From: Carposina sasakii
Taxonomy: Eukaryota; Arthropoda; Insecta; Lepidoptera; Carposinidae
DNA length: 64,000 nucleotides
Reading direction: 5' to 3'
Assembly: GCA_014607495.2 (NCBI GenBank)
Contig: CP053160.1
Coordinates: 6,014,001 to 6,078,000, forward strand
Part shown: positions 25,866-38,315 of the stretch, piece by piece
Numbering within the stretch: position 1 is the first letter of the stretch
How the letters are laid out: each line of letters begins with the position of its first letter
Notes under the pieces: generated by a model
The model's database searches: none
The model's input: only the letters and a program-made list of their open reading frames with translations
Told to the model about the DNA's origin: nothing
Position numbers and translations under genes: made by a program

Positions 25866-28800
25866 ATGCTGGACGGGTGGTACTGTCGCTCTATAGCGAA
25901 TATGCAAGCTAACGAAGCTGCTGGAGGCAGTAGTACACCTGATGCTCCCAGGACTCATGACTCCCAAAGAGATTACTCTAGTGACAGTAGCAGTGATGCA
26001 GAATCTGAGCCCAATTACAGACTCCAATATATGACACTGAAAAAGAAACTAAAATATCTGATTTATGTAAGTTAATAATCATAATGCTATGTGTGTTCCA
26101 CTTCAATGATCATTAATCAGTTTTCTAGCATGCTTGTTCAATATTAATTACATATTGACTATCTTCTATGACATTAGATTAAAGATCATTTGGAATAATG
26201 TAATCTGAGGGTATTTATTTCCTTTTAGGAAAATGAATGTTTCCAAGATGCCCTCAGAAATAGTCAGAAAAGACTTTTGAAAGTATCCCGAGATCGAAGT
26301 TTTTTGCTGGACAGGTTACTTCAGTATGAGAAACATGACAGTAGTACTTCAGACAGTGAAGATACGGAGTCTTCTGATGACACTGAATACAATCAGGTTG
26401 ATGCTGTTAAAAGGTAAATAACTTGTATATTCAAATTATTACTAAAGGTGTGTCTAATGTCCTGCAATACCTGTAGATAGCACTAGCTATCCCGCTACCT
26501 AATAGCATAATAAATGTGAAAGTTTGTGAGTATGTAAACTCATCGCAAAATAAAGGCCCGTTTTGTCATTTGTCTTTACGATGTAACTAGTGATGTAACC
26601 ATGTAGACTTAATACTCGATACTCACAATAAATCAATTCAAGAATCTAGTCAAGTTTGCATGAATATGTATTGTAAAGTGCATTGGATTAAAGTTCTAAT
26701 TTGAAAATTTTACTTAAACTTTAATATTATAGGTATTTTGAAATGTTACGAAAGGTAAATTCAAAATCATTTTTTTTTTTCAATAAAACTCCCTCTATTG
26801 CAAAAAAATGGAAAGAAGTAAATCAATGAATAAATAGTTAGTAATAATGATCACTTTCCTGATTGGTTTGCTGTAAGACATTTCTTTTAGAAATAAGCAC
26901 ACCCTTGTACATTTTCTTTGTTAATGCCTGTTTTTTCTGTAAATGTTTTTTGTGTACAATAAAGAATAAGAATAAATCTTCAGTCAATCATTTTCTTCAG
27001 ATGCTGAGCCAAAATTGTCAGATGAGCTATCTTGTAAAATTTCATGCAAGCTTTTATTTAAATTCCCATTAGTGCAAATTTTGGAATAATGGACCATATC
27101 CCAGTGATCAACTTAGCTTAAATTTTACATTATTATCATGTCATTTTGATATGATTTTTGAACTCAGAGTTGGTCTTAATTTGAAAAATAAACTTAATAA
27201 TTATAAAATAATTATTTTAGTCAGTGTAATAAACTAGTTTTAAAATGTTTTTATTTATTAACATTTAATAACATTAAATGTTTTTTTTATAATAAAATAT
27301 TAACATGTTGATGTGTGACTACTATTTGCAGATAATGTTTTTTTTATAATAAAATATTAACATGTTGACGTGTGACTACTATTTGCAGCGTTGGATTAAG
27401 TTGGTCTCCCACCACCAACACACGTTAGGTCTTATATTGACATTGGGCCAATTTATCATTTTAGGTCAATGTTTACATCGATCATCGTAATAAAAAGTTT
27501 GTATAGACGGATGAATTTTTGTTACTCTTTCACACCGTAACAGCTTGACAGATCAGGCTGAAATCTAGATCAGAGAAAGGTTTTAGTCTAAATTAACATT
27601 TAGGCTACTGTTTATCCTATTAGCTAGTTTTGTATAATTATAAATATCTTGATCGATTTATTTTTTTCCTTAACAGATTATTCATATTTTGTGGACAATA
27701 TGAAAAAATCTTATACAATGCACAGCACTTAGCCGAGTGGGAGATGAACCTATCAATGAAAAATGTTATTACATTTGGAACATTTCGATCAGTAAAAAAT
27801 AGAAATCTTTATGGGCATGAACTGTCAAAACAGGCCTTTTATTTTGCGATGAGTTTAGGTTTTTGTTACTTAACAGAATGGAGTTGGCAGTTTCATAGCT
27901 ATACACACAAATTCCAATAGAATAACCTATTGGCTATATCCATGGTTGTAATTTACAAAGTTGTGTCCATAAACTAGTTATATTTTGCCAGTGTATAAGG
28001 TGTGCCAATAAATAGTTAAATCAGTTTAGTAATAAATATTAGGTACTCTGGAATGTATGGACTGATATTTTATAACATTTTTTATTTTTGTTCCAGAAAG
28101 AAAATGGATGGTGGTTCTCTGCATAACTTATCAGCACCTCCTCTCAAAGGACCTAATACTACTAAGAGAAAGAGAGCAGTTGCTCCTAAGAAGCCAGCGA
28201 ATGTTGGTCACCCTGTAAGTATTCACCCAAGTTGCTATATTATATACCTATACAACCTGTATGTATGTTATATGATAATCATCATTCATCATTTTCAGCC
28301 TTGCGATGTCCTCTGCTGAACAAAGGCCTCCCCAAATTATATGATAATACTTACATATATTACAAATGCAGACAAGATAATCAATAAATATATAATGTAT
28401 AAATAATTTTAGTTTTGCCAAAAGAATGACTGTGATTTTGGCATGGTATCTCCTAAAATCATTTGTCCTTTATAAATTTCAGCATCAGACAACAGCTGCA
28501 CTTCTGGCCAAGGCGTCACCAGCTTTGGGCTTCGGCCTCTCACCGGGCGACGGTCACATGACCCCAGAGGAAGTGGAGCGACATCTGCAGTCGAGGCAGT
28601 CGTACTTGGAACTGTTGCCGGAGAGGGCGCCACCTACCGTGCCTACTGAGATGTTTAGCAACGACCCTTCTTTGGATAGGTAAGATTCATTTCCTCATTC
28701 TTACATAAACACAAATAGATACACAGCTAAATATGTAAGATCCTTTATCGATAAAGTATGTTTTTCCCATTATCATGCTACACCATAATAATATTCAAAA

Positions 28801-28906
28801 GAAATGAAAAACAATAATATTTCTAATGATATCCAATTGTTTTTGTTCCAGTGAGTCTAATGATGTTTTAGAAAACTCGCCGAATGTAGAAGAGTGGTTC
28901 GATTAA
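25866..28906 (+). CDS. INO80E: INO80 complex subunit E
   Basis: Accessory subunit of the nuclear INO80 chromatin-remodelling complex. Five exons: 25866-26066, 26229-26413, 28097-28214, 28483-28679, 28852-28906. All junctions are GT-AG and in phase, giving 251 residues. The diagnostic block runs across exons 1 and 2: [10 protein letters not shown] then [20 protein letters not shown] and [10 protein letters not shown], a coiled-coil core close to human INO80E. It is followed by an acidic Ser/Asp tract ([12 protein letters not shown]), a basic KRKR patch, [14 protein letters not shown] (matching the family's PRQMFS segment) and an acidic end, VEEWFD. A second ATG at 25902 could also be the start. 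Divergent from clu and convergent with AP-2 alpha. Intron 2 (26414-28096) carries a tandem duplication. Confidence 0.92.
27277..27390. repeat. 57-bp direct tandem duplication in INO80E intron 2
   Basis: Two adjacent, almost identical units, each ending TGACTACTATTTGCAG. The shared end resembles a splice acceptor, but the conserved protein does not use it. Confidence 0.85.
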
Positions 28907-30165
28907 AATAGTACCTGCTAGTTAAGTTTATTTATAAGTAAGTACCTACATAGAGAAGTCCGAAAGATGTAGTGTAACAAACAACCTATTCTAAGTACCT
29001 ACAAATTTAATACTGTAGATTTGTATTTAGTAAGTAATGTTTCATAATTAAATTGATATAAAATATATGTTTTTTTCGAATCACCCCTATCACCAACATT
29101 GGCTCTGGTCCATTGGAGCTCAACATAGGGTTGCTATCAGGAAGGAAGTTGACCATTATACCACAGGATGTTTTCTATCCTAAATACATTAGGCAATAAT
29201 ACTTTAAAAAATATATACATAATTTAAAAAATACATTTAGGTATGTATTGGATAAATATTTATTTAAACAGTTACATAAGTGTATGATTCCGAAGCGCAA
29301 GAACGAACATCTACATGTCTATAAAAGAATCACACATAAATTTTCATGCAATATTGTACATTTTGGATAATGATCACACAATCGTGAAGTGTACATATTA
29401 TATTACTTTAAGCAACCTATATATTGTTTATTATAATCTCAATCTCATAATATATATACATTTCTATAATTTTAACAAATTGAATAGTTACGTAATAGTT
29501 TGTAATTTCAAACTATAGGTAAGTAGTATATTATTTTCCTAACCAACCTACCATGCAAACAGAATATTTAGCATGCTAGTGATATATTTTAATAACATTT
29601 TATGTTTCACAATACTAAATTGTCTACATTATTATCTATTCTAGAATTTCGTGTTACAGAAAATTCAGTAAACTAATTTTGTGTGAGATTCTCTATATAG
29701 CGGCCCACTCCAACCTTAAATGTATTATCTAGTCTGCATAAACTTTATCAAGCTGAATCATTTATTACTACATGACTTGAGCGCTCGGAGAATTACTAGT
29801 GATACGTACTGGCCGAAAACAGACATTACCTATACCAGCAATATTCAATAATAGAGCTGGCCCTGTATCGGTAGGAATAGATACAGTGGGTTGGCGCCCA
29901 GGTTAGCGGTACATATCACCACTTCCCAAGTGCTTGCAGTGGTAACACTTATGTAATATGATTTTTGTAACATTAACATTTACAAGAATTAGTAAAAATA
30001 GATAGAATTTTAAAGTAATATATGGATCTTCATTGTAATTTCAGTCTAATGTCTTTTTAGCATAAGAGGACCACATAATTGGTTTGTGATAATAGGTATC
30101 ATAGGTAGGTACAGGGTAAAATTTCAATTTCGTAAAAAAAATATCCATAATCTAATCAAATAAAT
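28907..30165. other. 3' flank of INO80E, no gene seen
   Basis: AT-rich intergenic DNA between two convergent genes. No convincing coding frame. Confidence 0.5.
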
Positions 30166-30279
30166 AATTGACCCGGTGGCTTAGTGGTTATAGCGGCTGG
30201 CACGGTTTGCAGTGATTGTGGGTTCGATTCCCATTCGGGTGAATAATTTTTTCCATTTTCTTTATTAATAATTATAAAA
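30166..30279 (+). mobile_element. tRNA-derived SINE (family A), lacking most of the leader
   Basis: Begins AATTGACCCGGTGGC, keeps box A-like and B-box segments with several substitutions, and ends in the family tail CTTTATTAATAATTATAAAA. Confidence 0.75.
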
Positions 30280-31440
30280 TAAATAATTCTCAAATTATAA
30301 CATTGCCCCTATCAAAAAACCTCTATTCAACATTAGGTTTTAATCAGTTTACTGTTCTTATCTCTATACATTATGAAGTTATGTAATGTAAATGTACAAG
30401 TAAAGCCAATAACATAAAACCACCATAAATAACTTCATATGTTTAAAATCAAATCACAAAAACTGATTTGATTTCCAAATAGGAATGTATGAATAAACAA
30501 TTAATACATACAGCTAATATCAAAGATTAAATTAATTCAATATATTACCCAGGTGACACTGGGATCTAATTTTTTGTCATGTTACCAGACATGTGAAATT
30601 AAAACAGCCATTATACATATAGGTACATATTAGTTCACATTCCAATAAAATATTTGTAACAGGAAACTGTACAAAATAATCAGATAACACATTTGTGGAT
30701 ACATTATTTCACATTAAAATAATATGTAGCAGTTTCATTAAAGAGCTGGCTTATAAAATTATGTCTGTTGTCAGACTTTTATAAATAAATATATAGCATT
30801 TACTTTGGTACAATACATATAAATGAATTGATAAACTAATCATGCATACATAGAAATAATATTTGGTATATGTCACCATATCCTAAATGTACAAAATTAA
30901 ATAAAGAAAATATACTTTTATCATCTCTTAACATTATTAACAGGATTGTCTTTTGTTACACAAATAATGTAGATAAAATAAAATACATACTTCTTTAGCC
31001 ACTATAATGTCTAATTCAAGAAAAACAATAAAAATCCCATTGTGATGAATTTTATCATGGGCTCAATTTATGGCAAACATAATTTAAAATAGATAGAATT
31101 TTACACACATGTTTTAGAAGCCATTACAATAAAATATAGTTATTCCATTTACTAATGAGATTTTAGTATTAAATGAGTTTATACTTGTGAAGAAGTTTTT
31201 ACATTTGATTTAAAAAATATCTACCTCTTAACAATAATAATAATTTCTACATTGTACACAAGAGATTTCATGCCCATTAGGGTAAATTCCAGTAACAAAT
31301 ATGGACTCATCTAATCGCCCATAAACATCAAACTACAAAACAACTTATGAAGCTTTGTATGTATGCTAATACATTCACTGCCCGCCTTATTATATTGTTC
31401 ATGACAAATGTTATCCATAAATAATCAATACCCATTGAAT
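30280..31440 (-). other. presumed 3' UTR and flank of AP-2 alpha
   Basis: AT-rich. No long A run marks a retrocopy tail close to the stop codon, and no gene is seen. Confidence 0.45.
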
Positions 31441-34239
31441 CTAAAATTGGTCAGCCAGCAAATTACAAATTTCCATTGATACTGATTCTTTGCTTGATCT
31501 TACTGTCAGTCTAAACATTTGAGCTTGTCTATTAGGTTCCAATCTCATAAGGCAGCCTACTTGCTGCATCCTTGTGTGAACAATACCTGCACATACAAAG
31601 TTATCAGGATTGGGATCTATTCCCTCAAGGAGTTGCATGCCAAAACCAGATAGTTTTGTGTGTGTTGCTGGTATATCAATAGCTCCCTGTGCTTTAAATA
31701 TTTTTTGTGCCCTTTGCTGTTCCCCTCCTAAATTTTTCCATCGGGCAAAAAATGACTCTCCATTCATTTCAGTTGGTTCAAAGAATTTATTTAAAGTCAG
31801 AGGAAGCTTCATAGTAATTTTTTGGGGCACATTGTTGTAAATAAAGGATACTACCATACTAGGAGCATCAGTGAAATCATCAATGCATTCAGCTGTTAAC
31901 ATCTGCTGAATCTGAGCACCTGCTTCAAGAACTGGCTCCATTGGTTTCATCTGAACATTAAGCTTGTGCAAATCTGTCCATTGAAGCTGAGGTTGAACAT
32001 TTTGAATGGGAAATTGGGTTTTATTGCCATAAAATAGGGCAATTCTGCCCAAATTTTGTCTATATTCACTCTTGACCCCTATTTGAATTAGATCATTTTC
32101 AAATAGTACACCATTATTTTTAAACAAGAACTTTTTTATGTTATTTTGCTGTACAGTACTGGGGCTTATTTTAGGGGCTGTATAAAGGTCACCCAGAACA
32201 TCAAGTAAGCCATTACCAGGAGCAGGAATAGTAGTACCAGGAGGTGTTGATAGACCTAGAAGATCAGCACTGGAGCTGTTGTTTGTATTATTAGTGGTAA
32301 CTGCATTAGTGACAGATGCAGCTGGCAAGGGGCTCTTTGATTCTCTGATTGAGTCTGAGGTCTCTGGTACTCTTCCAGGCTTTTTCTTTTTAAGAACAGC
32401 AAGTATGGAAGATTCTCTTTCAGGGAAAGCTGGCATTTCCTCCAATACAGTGGCTAAAACATCTGAACTAGCAACTATACTTAACTGTAAATATTCTGAT
32501 GCTCTCTGTTGCAATTCTACATCTGCTGATCGTAAATTAGAGTCAGCTCGAAAAACTTCCTGTACACGGTTTTTAATTTCTGGGAAAAGATTCACAAGTT
32601 TGATGTATGTTGATAGCAAAAGTGCCCTGGTGGCAGCAGAGCATAAATGATACTTTGAGTGTAGAAGTTCAAACTGTACTTGAGGTGAAGATCTAGTGTC
32701 TCCAGCAATCAGGTTACCAAACTCTCCAAGAATATATCCACCAACTTTAACCATGTTCTCATGACAAGTTGGTGCTTGCAATGCCTCAAACACTGTCTTG
32801 GCTGCATAGCCTTGCACTTCTTCTCTGTTTATAACAATTTGTATAACTCTGTACCATACTTCTTCTGAAACATAATCACCAGCTATTCTGATAAGATTTA
32901 GAATTACATCAACATACCAAGTAAAGTCTGTGGCATATTTTTCAGCCAGTATAGCAACTTTCAATACCATTTCCTCTCTAATAGAGTAATCAGCAGTTTC
33001 CAGATATGCCAACATTTCCTGGACAATTTCTTCTGCATTGGTCTTGTCACACATAGCATACAGTAAGTCCACAGCTTGCTGCCTAACAGATACATCTTTT
33101 TCCATCTTCATTGAAAGAATAACAACTTCTTGATGTTTCTTAACAGCATCATGTGAAAATTCTGATGTCGCAAGATGGCACATTGACTCCAGGGCCAAAT
33201 ATCTCAAATTAGTCTCCCTGTTACTAAGAAATTGGCCTAACTGGTTGCATGCACGAACTAATAAATTAGGTTCACTATCATTGTGTATTATGAGACTGAT
33301 TGCTTCAAATAATACAGCATTTTTAGCATTTGAATGTTGAACTTTCTTTGATTTAGGAGGTTCCTGAGCTTTATTAAAAATGGTCTCCAAACATTCTGAG
33401 AGACGGCCTCTGACTCCAGGCTCCTCTGATGGAGGTGTGTAGTTTTGTAGCAAACGGAGTAACTTTACAGAGAGCCAAGGAGCAGGCACAAAGTAATATG
33501 TATAATCTTGTAGGTCAGTGTAGCTGGCAGTAACAATCCTGCTTAGTCTGGCGACAGCCAGGGTAACACATCCCTTATATTCATCAGGATTTTTCTTTAC
33601 AAGTGCATCTATAAGTGAGGTAGCAGCTGTTACAACACCCATATGTGGGTCATTTAATAGGTGTATAATTCTGGATGTCCATTCTCCGCCAGGGATGATT
33701 TCTGGTGATTTACGAAACAGTCTCAAAAGACAAAGAGCTGCCGACTGTTTGACTACATCCATGGTATCGCCAGAAACTAATAATTTGGGAATCTCTGTAC
33801 CAAAAGCTTCAGCCATATCTTTGCTTCCTATATTAGCAATGCACTGAAGAGCAAGATTAACATGGATGGGATTGCGCGATTGGAGATCGTTTTTTATGCT
33901 TTGGATAATGAGCTTAATTAGGTCACTATTTGTGTTAACCAACACTGATATGAAGAGGTATCCAATTTGCTTTTCTGAATACTTGTTCGATGATAACAAG
34001 TTGACTGCCTCCATATGACCAAAGTCGATATCGTGACCCAATAGGAATATAAATAACAGTTTACATACATACTTTTTCTTTTGATAGCCATCCAAAGTTT
34101 TATCACCCTTAAACTTGCTCCGTATATTTGCCAACTCCTTATTGATTCTTTTTATTTCTGCTTCTTTACTTTTGCAGTTTCTAATATCAGATATAAAAAC
34201 TGCGAGTCCTCGCATTCCATCTCCTCTCACGGCAGGCAT
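31441..34239 (-). CDS. AP-2alpha: AP-2 complex subunit alpha (alpha-adaptin), single exon
   Basis: Large subunit of the AP-2 clathrin adaptor at the plasma membrane, which recruits cargo and accessory proteins in endocytosis. An uninterrupted 932-residue frame, close to the ~940 of insect orthologues. The start is the ATG at 34237-34239 ([12 protein letters not shown]); the frame extends upstream only through a GTG. The N-terminal HEAT-like trunk occupies about residues 1-600, with the basic phosphoinositide-binding patch [10 protein letters not shown] at 51-60. A Ser/Thr/Asn-rich hinge follows and contains [13 protein letters not shown]. The appendage ends the protein ([18 protein letters not shown], then [10 protein letters not shown] and [20 protein letters not shown]). 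No stop or frameshift is present, so it is probably functional. Lack of introns in a 2.8-kb gene beside intron-rich neighbours raises the possibility of a retrocopy, but I do not know the usual gene structure in this group. Confidence 0.96.
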   Translation of the reverse strand: MPAVRGDGMRGLAVFISDIRNCKSKEAEIKRINKELANIRSKFKGDKTLDGYQKKKYVCKLLFIFLLGHDIDFGHMEAVNLLSSNKYSEKQIGYLFISVLVNTNSDLIKLIIQSIKNDLQSRNPIHVNLALQCIANIGSKDMAEAFGTEIPKLLVSGDTMDVVKQSAALCLLRLFRKSPEIIPGGEWTSRIIHLLNDPHMGVVTAATSLIDALVKKNPDEYKGCVTLAVARLSRIVTASYTDLQDYTYYFVPAPWLSVKLLRLLQNYTPPSEEPGVRGRLSECLETIFNKAQEPPKSKKVQHSNAKNAVLFEAISLIIHNDSEPNLLVRACNQLGQFLSNRETNLRYLALESMCHLATSEFSHDAVKKHQEVVILSMKMEKDVSVRQQAVDLLYAMCDKTNAEEIVQEMLAYLETADYSIREEMVLKVAILAEKYATDFTWYVDVILNLIRIAGDYVSEEVWYRVIQIVINREEVQGYAAKTVFEALQAPTCHENMVKVGGYILGEFGNLIAGDTRSSPQVQFELLHSKYHLCSAATRALLLSTYIKLVNLFPEIKNRVQEVFRADSNLRSADVELQQRASEYLQLSIVASSDVLATVLEEMPAFPERESSILAVLKKKKPGRVPETSDSIRESKSPLPAASVTNAVTTNNTNNSSSADLLGLSTPPGTTIPAPGNGLLDVLGDLYTAPKISPSTVQQNNIKKFLFKNNGVLFENDLIQIGVKSEYRQNLGRIALFYGNKTQFPIQNVQPQLQWTDLHKLNVQMKPMEPVLEAGAQIQQMLTAECIDDFTDAPSMVVSFIYNNVPQKITMKLPLTLNKFFEPTEMNGESFFARWKNLGGEQQRAQKIFKAQGAIDIPATHTKLSGFGMQLLEGIDPNPDNFVCAGIVHTRMQQVGCLMRLEPNRQAQMFRLTVRSSKESVSMEICNLLADQF

Positions 34240-34529
34240 ATTGCCAAGTGACTTATCGAACACCAGTTTTATGCCTTTTCTTTACAGTTTCGATGAAAAC
34301 AGTACTCCGAACAAACTAGCACCAATCTAATAGTTCGAAGTTAGTAAATCGACACAAATTAAAATAAATCAATTGCGAGCCGACAATAAAACCAATAAAA
34401 GATGAACTTCTTCTACAACGCCTTCCCCATTTCTTTGTCTATGGAAATGAAACGTCATTTTATTTCTCTGAATATTTTTTTCTGGCAACATTAATGGCAT
34501 CAAAAACAATATAAACGAAGCATACTAAG

Positions 34530-34937
34530 TTTTTTTTTTTTTTAGTTTATCCCGAAGGAAAGGCAAGGGGAACAAAGCCCATGCAGCCTAATCATTGTCT
34601 AGTAAAATGAATTCTGAATTTATGATGGATGATAATGGTGATGAATGGAAACGTCGGGAAAATCCTCAAGAACAAGTGTAAAGTTAGTCAAAATGAAAAA
34701 TTATTGCAGAAACAACTTACATGCGCCCATGAAGAGATCGTAATCCGGCTAAAGTTTTACTCGGCTTACCTGCGTATATAACCATGCACACGCACTAGAT
34801 TCACATCACAAGTAATCAAAATATAACTTATCTACCAGAAAACATCACTTTACGGACACATGCAAGCCATTTGCAAATAATTTTTTATTTCCACAAGAAA
34901 ATTACACCCGCTCCCTTCCAGCTTTTCCCGCCGAATC
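34530..34937 (-). mobile_element. ~410-bp poly(A) retroposon, copy 3
   Basis: Minus-strand copy: T run at 34530-34543, then AGTTTATCCCGAAGGAAAGG, ending CTTTTCCCGCCGAATC. It lies about 290 bp upstream of the AP-2 alpha start codon. Confidence 0.85.
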
Positions 34938-35118
34938 TGTCATTTTTTGTGCTTCATCGAATGGCCAGATTTTCAAGATTTTAAGAATTCATTATCACAA
35001 CAAACTTTGACATTTGTAATAAGTTCGACAACGAATATGAAATATATAACAATTTTATCCATACAAATTAAATATTACGTTATTTGTTATAATAAATTAA
35101 ATTTTTCCAAAGCCTACA

Positions 35119-35189
35119 ATGGTGCGTTGCAGTGTTTTAAGCTGTACAAGTAATAACGGTAGAAAAACAGATGGATTGTCTTTTCACAA
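35119..35189 (+). pseudogene. orphan first exon of a THAP-domain protein
   Basis: ATG at 35119 opens MVRCSVLSCTSNNGRK then TDGLSFHK, the characteristic start of a THAP C2CH zinc finger (two Cys, then FHK), ending at a GTAAGC donor. No continuation with the later Cys and Cys-X2-His is found. The only tempting acceptor (at about 35379-35380) leads to a stop within two codons. Probably a leftover exon of a THAP gene or a P-element-like transposase. Confidence 0.55.
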
Positions 35190-35825
35190 GTAAGCGATTC
35201 ACTTTTTATGTTATATCAGTTATAAAATCAAAGTTGGCTTGCTGTGTCTTTTTGCTTAAGCATCATCTCGTGTTTCAAGAGCTAAATTCATGTGAAAACC
35301 ATCACTTTTTCCGATCAATAACATAATCTAAAACATTAAATTAAAATTCATAATTAATTATTGTTTATTTTCTTTTCAGGTTATGAATTTTAATTTCTTT
35401 CTTTGGTGTTGCTACGTTACCGATGTGTATTTCCCCAGAATTGGGAGTTTTGTTTTTGGTAGGTACCTATTATGAATTTGTTTTACATACTAGTAAATAA
35501 TGACATTAAAAACCTCCAATTGTACAATAAATACATACTTGGATAAAAATAGTCGGGAAGCTAAGCGACAAAAATTCATCTGATTTCGAAAGGGTAAAGG
35601 TTTCAAAGGACAATGCAAATATTTATATCGACTCTGGTACTCGCTCTATAAGGGTTGTGCGACTCATTTTTAGAAAGGTATTAACATACAGAATAATAGT
35701 TTTGGAACACTTTCTCTTTATTTATCTGTCCGAAATAAATAATACCATACTACTAGAAGAAGTCTGTCTGCTATTGCTGCATCACACTTTAGTGGTTATA
35801 CTTTAATTCTATATAGTCAGTTATT

Positions 35826-35909
35826 AGAGTTCCGTAGCCAAATGACGAAAATGGAACCCTTATAGTTTCGTCATGTCTGTATGTCTGTCTGTCCGTCCGT
35901 ATGTCACGA
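35826..35909 (+). repeat. GAGTTCCGTAGCC / TGTC-type dispersed repeat
   Basis: GAGTTCCGTAGCCAAATGAC followed by CGGAACCC-like text and a TGTCTGTCTGTCCGTCCG microsatellite, a repeat seen all over lepidopteran genomes. Confidence 0.6.
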
Positions 35910-36032
35910 TTTTTATTTATTTTTATATAAAATTACATTAAATAAAAGTAAACATGGAGCTCCTCATACATGGGATTGTAAGTAAAAATTTTTTTGATCA
36001 TACCTAATCATCTGACATGTCCAATGTCCATA

Positions 36033-36390
36033 CAGGATGTTTTTTTGTGGCCACCATTAACTAAGGGTACGTACGCTATACATCAAATAAAGTAAGTTTA
36101 TGCCAAAAAAATGCTAAGAAAAAAAAAAAAATTAAATTCCTTGATCGGGCGAAATTTATAGTGTTTATGTTAGTTTTTTATTGACAGATATTAATTATTT
36201 CTCGTGAAAAAATCTTGCTACGCGCGTCTATGTGCATTTATGCAGAAAAACGCAGTCTATTTACTCAACTTTGGACCCTAATATTTTGGATGCCAGACAC
36301 TTCCCAGGTATGCTTACATGGAGAAAAATGATCGTGATGATGAGGAGATTCCGTAGTTTTCGGGAACGTTGACGACCAAAAATCATCCTG
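36033..36390. mobile_element. 358-bp MITE, internally deleted derivative of the mariner at 416-1808
   Basis: TA at 36031-36032 and 36391-36392. Ends CAGGATGTTTTTTTGTGGCC and, inverted, CAGGATGATTTTTGGTCG. Read on the minus strand it matches 416 to about 745 of the mariner, and its far end matches that element's last ~75 bp (CTTATTTGATGTATA). This fits loss of the transposase section. Confidence 0.75.
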
Positions 36391-36779
36391 TAGAGGTCTA
36401 TAAAAATGAAATAGAGGTTTAAAATTCTTTACATGTGAGCTTTTTCTCTGTATTTAATTTTGAAATATTGCCTATCTTTCTATGGGAGCACATTTTGTAA
36501 TATTTTTTTTAAAACGTAAATATCTAGTGGCGGCGCTAGTAGTAGAGCCTATTTTGCCTTAATACCTTTCTAAAAATGTGTCACACAACACTATTAGAGT
36601 GGGTACCAGAATCCATACAAACATCCGCATTGTCCCTTTATACTGAAATATGATAGAATATACAGCTTGGATTGAATTTATAAAGAGAAATTTATTATGA
36701 ACGAAATAGTCACAGAAAAGTCAGTAATCAGAGAGAGTACAGAGCAGGCAGAAAAAGAAAACATCTATCATAAATCTTT

Positions 36780-37072
36780 CTTAATATATAAAAAATCCGT
36801 GTCACTGTGTATGTTCCGAATAAACTCAAAAACGAGTCAACTGATATTCATGAAAATTGGCATATATATGTAATTTGGTCTAACTTAGATGATAGGATAG
36901 TTATTATTTAAATTAATGGTCTTAATAACTAATAATTAATAAAAAAACTGATCATCAACGTTGGTTGTTGTTATTAATCGTACGTTCCATAAGTCTGCAA
37001 CAGATGGCGCCTTCTGAATTCTTCTGTCTTTTCTGCAGTCCACGCGGACGGAGTCGCGGGCGTCCGCTATTG
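36780..37072 (-). mobile_element. retroposon inserted in the copia LTR
   Basis: From AATATATAAAAAATCCGTGT to GTCGCGGGCGTCCGCT. Belongs to the dispersed family seen at 20285 and related to the tandem units at 62976-64000. It splits the copia LTR. Confidence 0.6.
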
Positions 37073-37167
37073 TCTATAAAGTTTGGTTTATACAATTCGA
37101 ACACCTGCCCGTAAACCAAACAACTTTATAACACAAAACAATTAAAACGTGTAATAATATCTATAAG

Positions 37168-37432
37168 CTAAACAACTTGTAAGCCTAGATTTGAAACACA
37201 ACTACAATGCTTATCTTTACTCAAGCTTTTAGTTAACACATCTGCAGGCATTTGTTCAGTAGGTAAATATTCTAATTTTATAATCTTGTCAGTCACAATC
37301 TGTCTAACGTAATGGTGCCTTATGTCAATATGTTTACTACGGCGATAATTAGTTTGGTTATTACAGATTCTTTGCGCTGACTGACTATCATTATACAAAG
37401 TTACAGCTAAGTATTTACCTAAACACTTATGT
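37168..37432 (-). pseudogene. copia pol C-terminus (RNase H region), fragment
   Basis: Reads KYLAVTLYNDSQSAQRIC, then KHIDIRHHYVRQIV and LEYLPTEQMPADVLTKSLS, the hallmark end of Ty1/copia polyproteins. Only about 85 codons survive and nothing upstream of them. Confidence 0.85.
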
Positions 37433-37552
37433 ATAAAAGTTGAATTGAATTTATAAAGAGCAATTTATTATGAATGAAACAGTCACAGAAAAGTCAGTAA
37501 TCATAAACTGTCTATAAAGTTTGGTTTATACAATTCCAACAAAATGACCTGA

Positions 37553-38089
37553 AGATGGACGTAGGTTACTTTTTATTCAGAAGCCGGTTTGGCTTCTGCC
37601 AAATGGTAAATATTTCAATTATTAATAATATAGGTTTGCGGTATAGTAAGTGTGTCGTCAGTAGTAGGTAGGTACTTTGCTAATGTTGTAATTAATATGT
37701 AACTTATTTAGGTAATAAAGACTGTTTCTTAAAAAGATTATATATTTTATATACATTGTTTAAATTGGTTTGAAATTAAGTATATGTTTAAGTGTGACTG
37801 TCAGAATCGACTATACATTGTCTTTATTTCTTGTTAGTAGTAAAAGTTCAAACACGATGTTAACTTTAAAGGTGATCTCGCAACACCTTCAAGAGACCCT
37901 AGGAGGGCAATCGCGCTATTGTTGAACGTATTTACCAAAGATGAACCACTGTTGTTATGCAAATTTCGTATCTCGAAGAATTTCGCGAGAAACGTTCAGT
38001 TGAAAAGTAAAAACGTCACTTAGCGCGATTGGCCTTCTGATACTTTGTATGCAGAAGGTTCTTCTCGAAATGTAAGCTAAATAAGATAG
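37553..38089. other. no gene seen between the copia and Penelope remnants
   Basis: AT-rich unassigned DNA. Confidence 0.4.
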
Positions 38090-38262
38090 TCTCTATTGAG
38101 GGATTGCCCGCCACCGGGCCCTATACCCTCCGCTGACCCTCGGATCTGCCTACTCATGATCACGAACACAAGACACTACAGTCGCAACGAGAAGCCAGAT
38201 CCAAGCACCTAGCATGCAACCATAAATACATAGCTGCTAATCCGAAAACCAATTAAAATTTT

Positions 38263-38305
38263 AATGGACATATGTTTCGCCAACACCCGTGGCATCATCA
38301 GGATT
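38263..38305 (-). ncRNA. hammerhead-ribozyme-like motif in Penelope arm (copy 2)
   Basis: Minus strand: core CTGATGA (38295-38301), stem II GCCA/TGGC, GAAA, GTC ending at 38267. Stem I has a C-C mismatch at its first pair, so this copy may be weakened. Confidence 0.6.
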
Positions 38306-38315
38306 AGTGTAACTG

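Larger units (their letters stand above)
35605..36639. repeat. ~1-kb segment bounded by ~79-bp imperfect inverted repeats
   Basis: The left arm 35605-35683 (AAAGGACAATGC ... TAGAAAGGTATTA) and right arm 36560-36639 are reverse complements at about 80% by eye. The interior holds a TGTC-rich repeat and the MITE at 36033. Could be a non-autonomous DNA element; no target duplication was confirmed. Confidence 0.55.
36664..37552 (-). mobile_element. Ty1/copia retrotransposon remnant
   Basis: Minus strand. A truncated LTR (TGTTGGAATTGTATAAACC, start near 37550) runs to about 37440, then a piece of pol (37168-37432), then a purine tract GGGCAGG and a second LTR beginning TGTTCGAATTG at 37103. The second LTR is interrupted at 36780-37072 by another repeat and resumes to about 36664. 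Most of gag and pol is deleted. Confidence 0.75.

Noticed and set aside
32279..32650. 123-codon plus-strand frame
   Set aside because: Antisense shadow of AP-2 alpha.
34240..34263. AP-2 alpha start upstream at the GTG codon
   Set aside because: The conserved protein starts [11 protein letters not shown]; the upstream codons have no ATG.
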